The notes: generated by a model not told the origin, from the sequence alone. 38,385 bases of DNA from an archaeon (GCA_013138805.1 WTCA01000043.1:1-38385); one strand, 5' to 3'. Shown: positions 26,261 to 34,676, numbered from the stretch's first letter. Numbers and translations are program-made.

Positions 26261-27226
26261 ATGGTTTTTATGGAAATTATAGACGATTCTGCAGATACAG
26301 GTGTATACAAAGGCCCAAGAAGAGGTGTTGATACAAGTTCCCTTGATTATCATTCAAGACCTTTATCTTATAATGATCTCAATAACTTCAGGTCTTACAA
26401 GAACAGAGCTGACAGCAATGGTGCAGTTGAGCCGTCAGATAAGCTTCATAATATAGATATGGATAGGATTAATTTCAGGATATGTTATACTGATAGCGAT
26501 GCTGATAGAGTGACTAAATTTTTTGGCGACGATATCAATTATTATCTTGAACTGTTCCTGGTATCAAATACCGAAGATGATAATTCTACCGTAAATACAG
26601 ATACAGACCAGCTTGATTTCTTTTTGGAGTGGTTATCTAAAAATATATATGGCATGGATACATCCGAACTCACAGATGATCTTGCAGGATATGCATTGTC
26701 AATAAGCGAGAATTTTTGGAACAAGAATTATATAACATATGATGAAGATCCACATATCGTGGATATGCAGATGTATATATCTAAGTTAAATATGCTTCTA
26801 AATAAGCTTGATTGCCTTGACAGCTCAGTAAGGTCATTTGAACAGACATCTACAAATTTCGCTTTAGGGGCAGTATACGACAGCTTAACATCATACATGA
26901 AGCAGAACATAGACAAGATAATGAATGTCAATTCAATGGCTGATATGATAGTCAACAAAAAAAATAATCATTTCGCACCTGCAGTCTTTGCTGAACTTTT
27001 GATTTTTTTGGAAACGGTAGATGAAATAGGCAAACATAAAGATAAGATAAAAGAGACGCTTGAGACTTTTTCAGACAGTTACAAAGAAGACCGGATATTC
27101 GGAAACCCGGATGATCCGAACCATACTCTACAATATGTCTATGAATCCGTCGGCGGCGAAAAAGAGCTGTTTCCGGTAAAGGATACTCCGACAGGACAAT
27201 ATCTCAGGTTAAAGCCCACATCTTGA
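26261..27226 (+). CDS. Hypothetical protein, second of a tandem paralogous pair
   Basis: The 321-residue partner of the preceding gene shares its order of motifs (FFLEWLSKN, LNKLDCLDSSVRS, NHFAPAVFAEL, VYESVGGEKELFP) but is diverged, so the duplication is old. Its N-terminal 60 residues are polar and unrelated to the first copy, except for short matches around SDKLHNI. No signal peptide, membrane helix or catalytic motif is visible. Start choice between ATGs at 26261 and 26270 is open. It converges directly on TrmY: its TGA is followed at once by that gene's stop. Confidence 0.62.
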   Translation: MVFMEIIDDSADTGVYKGPRRGVDTSSLDYHSRPLSYNDLNNFRSYKNRADSNGAVEPSDKLHNIDMDRINFRICYTDSDADRVTKFFGDDINYYLELFLVSNTEDDNSTVNTDTDQLDFFLEWLSKNIYGMDTSELTDDLAGYALSISENFWNKNYITYDEDPHIVDMQMYISKLNMLLNKLDCLDSSVRSFEQTSTNFALGAVYDSLTSYMKQNIDKIMNVNSMADMIVNKKNNHFAPAVFAELLIFLETVDEIGKHKDKIKETLETFSDSYKEDRIFGNPDDPNHTLQYVYESVGGEKELFPVKDTPTGQYLRLKPTS

Positions 27227-27826
27227 TCACTTCTCCGCCTTCTCTTCTATCCTGTCCATATACATATTCAGGAACCCGACGCAATGGCTGGTAAGATAAG
27301 GAGTCTTCCCGAGCGATATCTTTTTAGCACCATATTTCTCAAGTACCTTTACCTCATCATCTGAAATATCTTCCTTGTCACCTAAGACAAAAAATGCGTT
27401 CTCAGAGATATCAACAGAAGATATATCATCCCCGTCTTCGCAAAGAAGATAGAAGTCGCAGTCCTTGTTCTCTTCAACAAGCTCTTCAAAAGTCTTACTG
27501 CTGGAAAATATCCCCGGCGTCGTCTGTGTCACCCGTCCTTCCTCAAACCTCTCAATAGCCTTTTTAAGAAATATTGTAATGTTCCTCTCATCAGGCTGAA
27601 CTTTCCTGACTTTCTCACCTGTTATCTTAATATAGATAGGTGGATTCGGCTCGCCGAAAAGAATAGTATGAAATACGACATCCCTTCTCAGAGAATGCGA
27701 CAGCCACAGCGCGGAATTCACAGCCCTCGCTATTATATCAAGCCGTCCCGCTCCGCCTGCAGTATCATTCAGGTTGAAATCCCCGCAGGTCTTCCCTTTT
27801 GTAGATTTGACATAAAAGTGTTTCAT
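27227..27826 (-). CDS. trmY: tRNA (pseudouridine(54)-N1)-methyltransferase TrmY
   Basis: This 199-residue SPOUT-class enzyme methylates N1 of pseudouridine 54 in the T-loop of archaeal tRNA using S-adenosylmethionine. Family features are FNLNDTAGGAGRLDIIARA near the start, ALWLSHSLRRD, the LFGEPNPPIYIKITGEKVR segment, and the cofactor-knot strands FVLGDKEDISDDE and KISLGKTPYLTSHCVGFLNMYMD at the end. The length is typical. Its substrate is made by Pus10, which is encoded about 2.4 kb away. A TATA box (27847-27855) lies about 25 nt before the ATG. Confidence 0.93.
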   Translation of the reverse strand: MKHFYVKSTKGKTCGDFNLNDTAGGAGRLDIIARAVNSALWLSHSLRRDVVFHTILFGEPNPPIYIKITGEKVRKVQPDERNITIFLKKAIERFEEGRVTQTTPGIFSSSKTFEELVEENKDCDFYLLCEDGDDISSVDISENAFFVLGDKEDISDDEVKVLEKYGAKKISLGKTPYLTSHCVGFLNMYMDRIEEKAEK

Positions 27827-27846
27827 AAAAAGACTTATTAAGAGAG

Positions 27847-27855
27847 TTTTATAAA
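27847..27855 (-). promoter_or_regulatory. TATA box of trmY
   Basis: CTTTATAAA on the minus strand is centred about 25 nt before the ATG at 27826, inside the 32-base gap to the upstream gene, giving trmY its own leaderless promoter. Confidence 0.5.
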
Positions 27856-27858
27856 GTA

Positions 27859-29154
27859 TTATTCACCTTCATATTCAAAATCAGCAATAACACCATCATC
27901 GGAAATTATTTTAATTTTAAAGTTTGAAGTCTTATTTATGTCTGTTTTAAACTTTGTTGTATCTATTTTGCATACTGTTTTTTCGTTAATAAGAAGTTTT
28001 GTAATTTCACAAGATCTTGGAGTTAAGAACCGACCATCAATAATATAATCTGATTTATTTAATGATATATCTGACTGTCCTGTATTTTCAAGATGAATCT
28101 GTATTATTTTGTTATCAAATGTTACTGATTGTATAGTTAATCTTGAATTGATCTCTTTAATTCGATCCATACAAGCGACCTTTAAATACTGTCCATAGTT
28201 TGTCCAAAATGGTTCAAGATTATATAGGTTATTGTCATATACTTCAATAATATCATCATTTATATCAATATTTGATTCAACAAAATCTTCAAAAAAGATA
28301 TAATCAATATTAGTGTAATCATCTCGGGCAGGATAATTATCATCAAAAATGATACTTCTTGTAAGGTTAAGATATGTATTGAATGCAGTAAAACAAAAAC
28401 TCATTAATTCTTCAGAATTTTCTGTTTTATTTATCTCAATCATTTTAGGATAGGATAATGTATCTTCACTAAATATTTTTTTATAATATTTGTCTTTAAG
28501 TGCATCATCAGTATCATAAATAAAATAACTCTTAAAAAATGGTGTATAAATACTAAATAAAGCCAGTTGTGTAATACTTATTGCAGTAATATTATACAGA
28601 TCTCCTTTAACATATTTATACATATCACCGGTTTCTTTTTGAATATCCTCTTGAAATGAATTATAATTGATTGAGTAAACTCCTTTTGAATTGTTTATTA
28701 AAAGATTATTTTTATATGTAACTCTTACATCACATATATCATTATTAAAATCAAATGATTCATTAATTTCAACATCACAATATTCATTTTCAAAAAAACT
28801 ATTATAAAGAGCAGACACTTCTTGATTTGTTTGTTCATTTTGATTTATGATATTGTCTTCAGAAAAAATAGTAAATAATGAAATTAAAAGAATAATGCTT
28901 ATTAACACAATAATGCCTTTAGACCATAATGTTTTATTTTTTATCTTTTTTGTAATTGTATCTTGTAAATTATCTGTCTCAATATTTTCGGATTCAATGT
29001 TTGACTTGTTTTGTTCAGTCATCATATTATCAATAGCAGATATGTCATAACCTGAATTTAAAAGACGCTGCCGTATTGTTTGTTGATCATAACCTTTTGC
29101 AAATTGATCTTTTATCCATACTGCGATATCATTGTCATGTAGATTTTGTACCAT
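27859..29154 (-). CDS. Single-span membrane protein with exported domain, AT-rich
   Basis: The 431-residue product starts with a small helical hairpin-like unit (about 8-45: IKDQFAKGYDQQTIRQRLLNSGYDISAIDNMM), of a kind common at the N-termini of DPANN membrane proteins. One membrane helix (about 79-97) and a long exported part follow, with scattered cysteines and N-x-S/T sites. The last 85 residues (LTIQSVTFDNKIIQIHLENTG...) look like a beta-sandwich. I cannot name a function. The gene is far richer in A/T codons than TrmY or acylphosphatase beside it, which suggests a different history or weak selection. A TATA run (29174-29190) precedes it. Confidence 0.68.
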   Translation of the reverse strand: MVQNLHDNDIAVWIKDQFAKGYDQQTIRQRLLNSGYDISAIDNMMTEQNKSNIESENIETDNLQDTITKKIKNKTLWSKGIIVLISIILLISLFTIFSEDNIINQNEQTNQEVSALYNSFFENEYCDVEINESFDFNNDICDVRVTYKNNLLINNSKGVYSINYNSFQEDIQKETGDMYKYVKGDLYNITAISITQLALFSIYTPFFKSYFIYDTDDALKDKYYKKIFSEDTLSYPKMIEINKTENSEELMSFCFTAFNTYLNLTRSIIFDDNYPARDDYTNIDYIFFEDFVESNIDINDDIIEVYDNNLYNLEPFWTNYGQYLKVACMDRIKEINSRLTIQSVTFDNKIIQIHLENTGQSDISLNKSDYIIDGRFLTPRSCEITKLLINEKTVCKIDTTKFKTDINKTSNFKIKIISDDGVIADFEYEGE

Positions 29155-29173
29155 GAGCTTAATAGTTAAATGT

Positions 29174-29190
29174 CATTATATATATTTTAT
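29174..29190 (-). promoter_or_regulatory. TATA box for the AT-rich membrane protein gene
   Basis: The minus-strand run AAAATATATATAATGAC is centred about 28 nt before the ATG at 29154. Confidence 0.45.
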
Positions 29191-29264
29191 TCTTTGTTTT
29201 GTAAAAAACCGTGTATTTTTACGATAATTTAAGACTTATTAACATCTACATCCAAAATAACACT

Positions 29265-29546
29265 ATGCATCAATTCAGGATACTTGTCACAGGAAATGTG
29301 CAGGGTGTAAGCTACAGGCGCTTTGCCAAGACATGGGCAGACAATATAGGCATCAAAGGATGGTGCCGGAACCTTGATGACGGAAGGGTGGAGATTGTCG
29401 CAGAGGGAAGCAAGGAAAATATTGACCGTTTTGGAGAGAAGCTGAAGGAAGGCCCACTCCTCTCAAAAGTGTCTGATGTAAACATAAAACACGAGCCTAA
29501 AACATCGCAATTCAGCTCATTTGTTATAAAGGGCAGGGATATATAG
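29265..29546 (+). CDS. Acylphosphatase
   Basis: The 93-residue enzyme hydrolyses acyl phosphates. It has the phosphate-binding loop GNVQGVSYRRFA with the catalytic Arg and the GWCRNLDDGRVEIVAEG segment with the catalytic Asn, in the normal places and at normal length. The ATG at 29265 was chosen because the 18 extra codons from 29211 are A/T-rich and unlike any acylphosphatase. The protein is small, soluble and housekeeping. Confidence 0.93.
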   Translation: MHQFRILVTGNVQGVSYRRFAKTWADNIGIKGWCRNLDDGRVEIVAEGSKENIDRFGEKLKEGPLLSKVSDVNIKHEPKTSQFSSFVIKGRDI

Positions 29547-29565
29547 TTGCCCCGGCTTCTAAAAA

Positions 29566-29575
29566 ATTATATAAA
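29566..29575 (+). promoter_or_regulatory. TATA box for the gene at 29598
   Basis: ATTATATAAA is centred about 28 nt before the ATG at 29598. Confidence 0.5.
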
Positions 29576-29597
29576 CAGAATAACCTAATTATAAAAT

Positions 29598-29996
29598 ATG
29601 GTATTCTCATTTTTTAAAAAACTTAAAAAAGATGTCAACAAGAAAACGCCTAAGATGAGCATAGACAGTATAAACCCTATAACCCGTGCTATGGACAAGA
29701 ATCTTGAAAACCTCCAGAACCTAAAAGGCAAAAAAGTAACAATTGAGGTAAAATCCCTGTATGACCAGGTCTCAAATCTTCTGGTCATTAAAGAATATAT
29801 CTCCGGAAAAGTTGTATATGTAGACACCTATGGCATAATGCTTGATAATGCAGTGCGAAAAAAATATGTCAACAACAAGTATCAGGGTGGTCTGCACATG
29901 CCGTCAAAAAAGTGCCTGGTGTATCATAAGATAATAAATTATATTTATCCAGATGAAGATGTTCCTGTTTTCAGTCCGGAGAAAAAGAAAGATTAA
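29598..29996 (+). CDS. Hypothetical basic protein, 132 aa
   Basis: I do not recognise this protein. It starts with a Lys-rich amphipathic helix (FFKKLKKDVNKK), continues with a helical part (about 25-45), and then a beta-rich core (KKVTIEVKS, SGKVVYVDTYGIMLDNAV) that resembles a small Sm- or SH3-like barrel. It ends in a charged KKKD tail. The barrel-like pattern suggests RNA or protein binding, but this is only a shape argument. It has its own TATA box and precedes the tRNA-Lys gene by 144 bases. Confidence 0.6.
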   Translation: MVFSFFKKLKKDVNKKTPKMSIDSINPITRAMDKNLENLQNLKGKKVTIEVKSLYDQVSNLLVIKEYISGKVVYVDTYGIMLDNAVRKKYVNNKYQGGLHMPSKKCLVYHKIINYIYPDEDVPVFSPEKKKD

Positions 29997-30101
29997 GTAT
30001 AAATGATAATTTTCAAGTTCTTATATCGTTTTTTCACTATTTTCTCTGGTCTTTCTTCAGAAAGAAGCATCCAGACCTAAAAGCATTTAAAACTATCAGC
30101 A

Positions 30102-30111
30102 ATAATATAAA
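30102..30111 (+). promoter_or_regulatory. TATA box for tRNA-Lys
   Basis: ATAATATAAA is centred about 34 bases before the tRNA 5' end, suitable for a short 5' leader to be removed by RNase P or trimming. Confidence 0.45.
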
Positions 30112-30140
30112 GAATTCAGTACAAAAACACATATATTTGT

Positions 30141-30215
30141 GGGCTCGTAGCTCAGTCTGGCTAGAGCACCGGACTTTTAATCCGGGTGTCGGGGGTTCAA
30201 ATCCCTTCGGGCTCA
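30141..30215 (+). tRNA. tRNA-Lys (anticodon UUU)
   Basis: The 75-base gene folds fully. Acceptor 30141-30147 pairs with 30208-30214 (seven pairs, two of them G-U), discriminator A at 30215, and no CCA encoded. The D-arm contains GCTC/GAGC with AGTCTGGCTA between. The anticodon stem CCGGA/TCCGG encloses the loop CTTTTAA with anticodon TTT. The T-stem GGGGG/CCCTT encloses TTCAAAT. No intron is present. The T-loop has U54, the site that Pus10 and TrmY encoded nearby would change to N1-methylpseudouridine. A T-rich stretch (AATTTTTCTA) follows as a likely terminator. Confidence 0.97.
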
Positions 30216-30218
30216 CTT

Positions 30219-30228
30219 AATTTTTCTA
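30219..30228 (+). terminator. T-rich end of the tRNA-Lys transcript
   Basis: AATTTTTCTA begins three bases after the tRNA discriminator and is the likely stop signal for RNA polymerase. Confidence 0.4.
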
Positions 30229-30295
30229 CTAAATTCTCTTTAAAACTTATAACCTTTCCCCGACCAATATCTAACTACCCTTTAAGGCGATACCT

Positions 30296-31897
30296 ATGGA
30301 AAACAGCAGGTCTCAGAACTCAGAAGAGCTCATCCACTGGGCAGACCAGGTCGCAGACCAGATAATTGAAGAGAAGGGAAACAAAGATATCTACACTTGC
30401 GCATCAGGCATAACACCGTCAGGCACAGTCCATATAGGTAATTTCAGGGAAATAATAACTACAGACCTCATAGTGAAAGCTTTAGAGGACCGGGGAAAAA
30501 AAGTAAGATTCATATACTCCTGGGACGACTACGACCGGTTCAGGAAAGTCCCGAAAAATCTTCCCGAACAGGAGAGATTAAAACAGTTCATAGGATATCC
30601 TGTCATATCAGTCCCCGACCCATACGGCTGCCACAACTCATATGCCGAGCATTTCGAGAAAGAGCTTGAAGAATCTTTAAAAGACCTGAACATGAGCATT
30701 GAGTTCATAAGGCAGAACGAGAAATTCAGGGCCTGCACATACGCAGAAAGCATAAAGACAGCACTGAAAGCAAGGCCAAGAATAAAGAAAATCCTTGACA
30801 AGTTCAGAAAAGAAGAGCACAAAGAAGACTGGATACCTCTTGAGGTCTACTGCGAAAAGTGCGGAACAGACTTCACACAGATAACAGATTACGATGAGGA
30901 ATACACAATAACATACACATGCAAGTGCGGCCACACAAACAAGATAGACTTCAGGGAAGTAGGCATAGTCAAGCCGCTCTGGAGAGTGGACTGGCCTATG
31001 AGATGGGACTTTGAGAAAGTGGATTTTGAGCCGGGCGGCAAAGAGCATTCAAGTGCAGGCGGTTCAAGAGACACAGCAAAAGTGATAGTCAAGCATATAT
31101 TCAAGACAGAGCCGCCGGTATACAAGATGTACGATTACATAATACTCAAAGGCATCGGCGGAAAGATGTCAGGCTCTTTGGGAAATACCATATCTGTCAA
31201 AGATGTCCTTGAGGCATATCTTCCCGAACTGCTCCGCTTCCTTTTCGCAGGGACCAAACCCAACAAGGAATTCGCAATAGCTTTTGATGACGAGATATTC
31301 AAGATATACGATGATTTCTATAAGGCAGAGCGCGCATATTTCCTTGAGGATGAACCGAATCCCAGAAAGCTTGCGCACCTGAAAAGAGTATACAGATTAT
31401 CTATACCTTATGTTATGCCAAAGAAGCTTCCTATACAGCCCGCCTTCAGGACAGTCTGCGACACTATCCAGGCGACACAGGACACAGAGAGGACAAAAGA
31501 GATCATCCTCAGAGGTTTTGAGAAGCCGCTCCCTTTTGACAGTGTCCGTGTGGAAAAGATGATTTCCTGTGCACAGGGCTGGCTTAAAAGATACGCGCCC
31601 GAACAGTTCAGGATAAAGATAAACACAGAAGTGCCGGAAAAGATTAAAGAATCGCTCTCAAAAGAGCAGGTCAAAGCTCTAAAGGAAGTTGCCGGAAACC
31701 TTGAATCAAAAGCTTACACAGACGATGCGCTTTTCGAGATGTTCAAGAAGGCATCAGAAGATTCAAAAGTAGACATGAAAAGCTTCTTCAAAGGTTTTTA
31801 TCTGGCAATAATCAGCAGGGAAAGAGGCCCGAGGCTTGCAGGCTTTGTAAAAGCGATAGGCGAAAAGAAAGTTGCCGGAATCCTGAGAAGCCTGTGA
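30296..31897 (+). CDS. lysS: Lysyl-tRNA synthetase, class I
   Basis: The 533-residue enzyme charges tRNA-Lys. It is of the class I type found in many archaea: signature 1 HIGN at 46-49 after TPSGTV, signature 2 KMSGS at 290-294, and a zinc ribbon with CEKC at 186-189 and CKC at 209-211. The C-terminal 180 residues are the helical anticodon-binding cage. The length is normal. The tRNA-Lys gene lies 80 bases upstream on the same strand. CTTATAACC at about 30246-30254 may be the TATA box, and AAGGCGAT four bases before the ATG resembles a Shine-Dalgarno site. Confidence 0.96.
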   Translation: MENSRSQNSEELIHWADQVADQIIEEKGNKDIYTCASGITPSGTVHIGNFREIITTDLIVKALEDRGKKVRFIYSWDDYDRFRKVPKNLPEQERLKQFIGYPVISVPDPYGCHNSYAEHFEKELEESLKDLNMSIEFIRQNEKFRACTYAESIKTALKARPRIKKILDKFRKEEHKEDWIPLEVYCEKCGTDFTQITDYDEEYTITYTCKCGHTNKIDFREVGIVKPLWRVDWPMRWDFEKVDFEPGGKEHSSAGGSRDTAKVIVKHIFKTEPPVYKMYDYIILKGIGGKMSGSLGNTISVKDVLEAYLPELLRFLFAGTKPNKEFAIAFDDEIFKIYDDFYKAERAYFLEDEPNPRKLAHLKRVYRLSIPYVMPKKLPIQPAFRTVCDTIQATQDTERTKEIILRGFEKPLPFDSVRVEKMISCAQGWLKRYAPEQFRIKINTEVPEKIKESLSKEQVKALKEVAGNLESKAYTDDALFEMFKKASEDSKVDMKSFFKGFYLAIISRERGPRLAGFVKAIGEKKVAGILRSL

Positions 31898-31917
31898 ATT
31901 CAGCCAACAAATCAGAC

Positions 31918-31938
31918 ATATTTTATTTTACATATTTT
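31918..31938 (+). terminator. T-rich end after lysS
   Basis: The stretch from TATTTTATTTTA to ATTTTT lies about 20 bases after the lysS stop and before the TATA box of the next gene. Confidence 0.35.
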
Positions 31939-31944
31939 TGGAAT

Positions 31945-31954
31945 GTATATATAC
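31945..31954 (+). promoter_or_regulatory. TATA box for the secreted repeat protein
   Basis: GTATATATAC is centred about 27 nt before the ATG at 31976. Because it overlaps an upstream in-frame ATG at 31943, that earlier start is unlikely. Confidence 0.5.
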
Positions 31955-31975
31955 TTCTCAGCATATAGATTATTT

Positions 31976-33931
31976 ATGTTCAATATTGCTTATGATACTT
32001 TTTTTAAGGCTTTCACCAGACAATTATTCGCATTCCTCATCATCCTTGTATTGTTACCATCTGCAAGCGCCTTAACCACGACAGCAACAGTCACAATTGA
32101 AGATCCCAACAGCGCTGTTATCGTAAACAATGCGCCGATGACCTGCGGTGCGGTTGTCTGTGTCGGCAATTTCGGCGAGGCCGACTGCACATATACCTAT
32201 GATTTTTCCACCTGTACTGTCTGGGGCGACTATAATGTAACTATCACCTATACTCATTCAGGGACAAACTGCGATGCAACTGCTCTTGATCCTGTTACAG
32301 TTGTGGAAACATATGAATACTTTATATATAATTGTCCCGATACCCAGGCACCAACTACATCAGATAATTACAGCGCAGAAGATGGTGTCTGGCAGAATTC
32401 CGACCAGACAATAATGCTTACAGAAAGCGACCCTATTCCATCCTCAGGCATATCTTCTACACAATACTGCATAGACACGACAGATACATGCATACCTTCT
32501 ATAGATTATGTAAACCCTGTCACCATCTCAACTGAAGGGACAAGCTACTTCAGGTACCGCTCTACAGACAATGCAGGCAATGTCCAGACTATTGTCAGCA
32601 GGGCAGTCATGATTGACAAGACCGCATTTTCAGTAGATGCAGGAACTGATAAGACAAGCAATTCAATATTCACTCAGGATGCCACAGTGACTGCTTCATT
32701 ATCCGGTATATCCTCTTATTCATGGACTAAAATATCAGGTCCGGGAAACATAATATTTGGTTCGCCTGCAGCCGAAGACACAACAATATGGGCAGATACG
32801 GACGGGACATACGTCATAAGGCTGACTGTAATAGATAATGCAGGGAACACTGTCTCAGATGAGATGACTTTGGTCTGGGATATAGTAGACCCTACAACCT
32901 CTGATAATTACGCAAGCGATAATATATGGGTCACAGCAGACCAGACAATAACACTTACCCCTACAGATCCTGCTCCGTCTTCAGGCATAAGTTCAACAAA
33001 ATATTGTATTGACACTACAGATGTATGCATACCTTCAACAGACTATACAATTCCTGTACCTATATCATCCGAAGGGATAAACTATTTCAGGTACAGGTCT
33101 GTTGACAATGCAGGAAATGTGCAGAGCATAGTATCGAAAATAGTAAAGATTGATAAGGGTCCGCCGTCAATCTTGATAGAATCTCCTTTGGGCGTAGTAT
33201 ATGGCACGCAGTGGATATGGTTCAATATTACTGCGACTGAATCTCATACTTCAGTTGACTGGTGCGGTTTCAGCCTAAACGGGTCTTCTAATATCACTTT
33301 ATCTGAAGATATGCCAACTCATTTCTCTTATTTCAATGATACAGTATATCTTGGAAATTATAATGTTGTTTTCTACTGCAATGACTCAAACGGTCTGATG
33401 GACAGCGCTGAAATTGATTTTGATGTCCAGTATGGCTGCACTGACGGGGTGCCTGACTATGATACCAAATGCAGTGTGGTATGTGGTGCAGATGCTGAAT
33501 GTGATGAAGATATCCATGGAGAATATAAAGACTACTGCCATATATCCGGGTTTACATATTTCATTGATATGTGCAGCGATGCATGCCTGTTGATTGATGA
33601 TACTCAACAGGTATGCAACAATACAGGCACTAATTGTGGTGGCGCTGACGTTGAATGTGACGGGTACACTACAGGGGAATGCTTTCCGGACGGCCTGCAT
33701 TTCTGCAACGCTCTCTGCCAGAACGAGACAGCATCCGGCAACTGCATACCAACACCTGTGATGAGGAAAGCTCTTGTGCATTACACTGTAGATCCTTATA
33801 ATCGCAAGCTTGAGATTAATGCAATAAAATGCCTGATAAGAATATATCTTGGAGCCACATGCAGTGACCCGAGGAGACAGGAATATATTGAAATAGCCAA
33901 AACTCTCCCTGATTCAATCCTTCCTAATTGA
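31976..33931 (+). CDS. Secreted repeat protein, likely surface adhesin
   Basis: The 651-residue protein has a signal peptide (hydrophobic run to about residue 30, cleavage after ASA at 32). A beta-rich domain follows, then two close copies of a 90-residue module (DNA 32351-32620 and 32891-33157) with shared PTTSDNY, SSGIS, YCIDTTD and NYFRYRS-DNAGNVQ motifs, separated by a PKD-like domain. A further beta domain (about 395-480) and a Cys-rich part (about 485-610, with repeated CGADAECD-type motifs) complete it, ending in a small helical segment without membrane anchor. Such layouts are common in DPANN surface proteins. The next gene also encodes an exported Cys-rich protein. Confidence 0.75.
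   Translation: MFNIAYDTFFKAFTRQLFAFLIILVLLPSASALTTTATVTIEDPNSAVIVNNAPMTCGAVVCVGNFGEADCTYTYDFSTCTVWGDYNVTITYTHSGTNCDATALDPVTVVETYEYFIYNCPDTQAPTTSDNYSAEDGVWQNSDQTIMLTESDPIPSSGISSTQYCIDTTDTCIPSIDYVNPVTISTEGTSYFRYRSTDNAGNVQTIVSRAVMIDKTAFSVDAGTDKTSNSIFTQDATVTASLSGISSYSWTKISGPGNIIFGSPAAEDTTIWADTDGTYVIRLTVIDNAGNTVSDEMTLVWDIVDPTTSDNYASDNIWVTADQTITLTPTDPAPSSGISSTKYCIDTTDVCIPSTDYTIPVPISSEGINYFRYRSVDNAGNVQSIVSKIVKIDKGPPSILIESPLGVVYGTQWIWFNITATESHTSVDWCGFSLNGSSNITLSEDMPTHFSYFNDTVYLGNYNVVFYCNDSNGLMDSAEIDFDVQYGCTDGVPDYDTKCSVVCGADAECDEDIHGEYKDYCHISGFTYFIDMCSDACLLIDDTQQVCNNTGTNCGGADVECDGYTTGECFPDGLHFCNALCQNETASGNCIPTPVMRKALVHYTVDPYNRKLEINAIKCLIRIYLGATCSDPRRQEYIEIAKTLPDSILPN
32351..33157 (+). repeat. Two-copy 90-codon module inside the surface protein gene
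   Basis: Copy 1 (32351-32620) and copy 2 (32891-33157) match closely at protein level from PTTSDNY to IDK. DNA between the copies differs at many third positions, so the duplication is not recent. A PKD-like domain occupies the 270 bases between them. Confidence 0.75.
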
Positions 33932-33978
33932 ATTTTTATATACTATCTTTGACAAATATAACAAGAGGGTGTTCTGAC

Positions 33979-34614
33979 TTGAAAGCTGCTATACTTTTTA
34001 TCTTTATATTATTCTTTTCGTTTATGCCTGTATCTTATGCAGCCTCAGGTAATTCTGGTGCCGGCATTATGCCCGGAAGCTTCTTGTATTCTTTTGACCT
34101 TTTTTTCGAGAGGGTTGAGCTTTTTTTCGCTTTTAATCAGCAAAAGAAGGCCAGAACTATGATATCCATGGCCCGGGAAAGACAGCTTGAGCTTGAGGCG
34201 CTTGATAATGATGCAAAAGATAGGTATTCCTCTGCTCTTGCCAGCCAGCGTGATCTTTACACAGAGATGGCAAGCAATCTGATTGATGATTCCTCTGTTG
34301 TTGTTCCTGATGATTCCTCTGTTGTTGATACGAATCCTGATGATTCTCCTTTTATTGATGATAATCCCGATAATTCTTCTGTTGTTCCTGATGAAGTGCC
34401 AGCAGACATTGAAGATGATACAGATCCTGTCACCAATACATCTTTGCAGGCAGAACCGGAGGATTCAAATATGCCAGACTCTAAGCTGTCAGTTTTCCAG
34501 GAGACTGCATGTCTTGCAGCTGATGAAGGCAATACCTGTAACACAAAGCTTTCGGAGCTTGGGCTTGTTACAAAAGAGCGGTGCTGCACAAGTCTGGGTG
34601 TGTGCTGCAGTTAG
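33979..34614 (+). CDS. Exported DUF5667-like protein with Cys-rich tail
   Basis: The 211-residue product starts with a short signal peptide (hydrophobic to about residue 20, then SYAASG). Next comes a DUF5667-like helical region: PGSFLYSFDLFFERVELFF, followed by KARTMISMARERQLELEAL, with a Pro-Gly start and heptad-like helix as in that family. An acidic Asp/Ser/Val/Pro-rich linker (repeats of DDSSVV) leads to a C-terminal Cys-rich knot (CLAADEGNTC...RCCTSLGVCC, six cysteines). I chose the TTG at 33979 because GAGGGTG lies about ten bases before it; an ATG at 33928 would overlap the previous gene and add residues that do not fit a signal peptide. Confidence 0.62.
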   Translation: MKAAILFIFILFFSFMPVSYAASGNSGAGIMPGSFLYSFDLFFERVELFFAFNQQKKARTMISMARERQLELEALDNDAKDRYSSALASQRDLYTEMASNLIDDSSVVVPDDSSVVDTNPDDSPFIDDNPDNSSVVPDEVPADIEDDTDPVTNTSLQAEPEDSNMPDSKLSVFQETACLAADEGNTCNTKLSELGLVTKERCCTSLGVCCS

Positions 34615-34666
34615 GTATGTTTAACACTATTTTTTAGAGTACGATATCCAGGCATCTATACCATAT

Positions 34667-34676
34667 CTTTAAAAAT
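34667..34676 (+). promoter_or_regulatory. Promoter-like element for the hxs-type operon
   Basis: CTTTAAAAAT is centred about 33 nt before the ATG at 34705. An oligo-T run at 34630-34635 just upstream probably ends the preceding transcript, so the four-gene unit likely has its own promoter. Confidence 0.4.

Noticed and set aside
31943-31975. Upstream start of the surface protein
   Set aside because: The TATA box overlaps this ATG; the ATG at 31976 gives the expected spacing and a cleaner signal peptide.
34283-34624. 113-codon plus-strand frame inside the DUF5667-like gene, and its antisense counterpart
   Set aside because: Both arise from the low-complexity Asp/Ser/Val repeat, which stays open in several frames.
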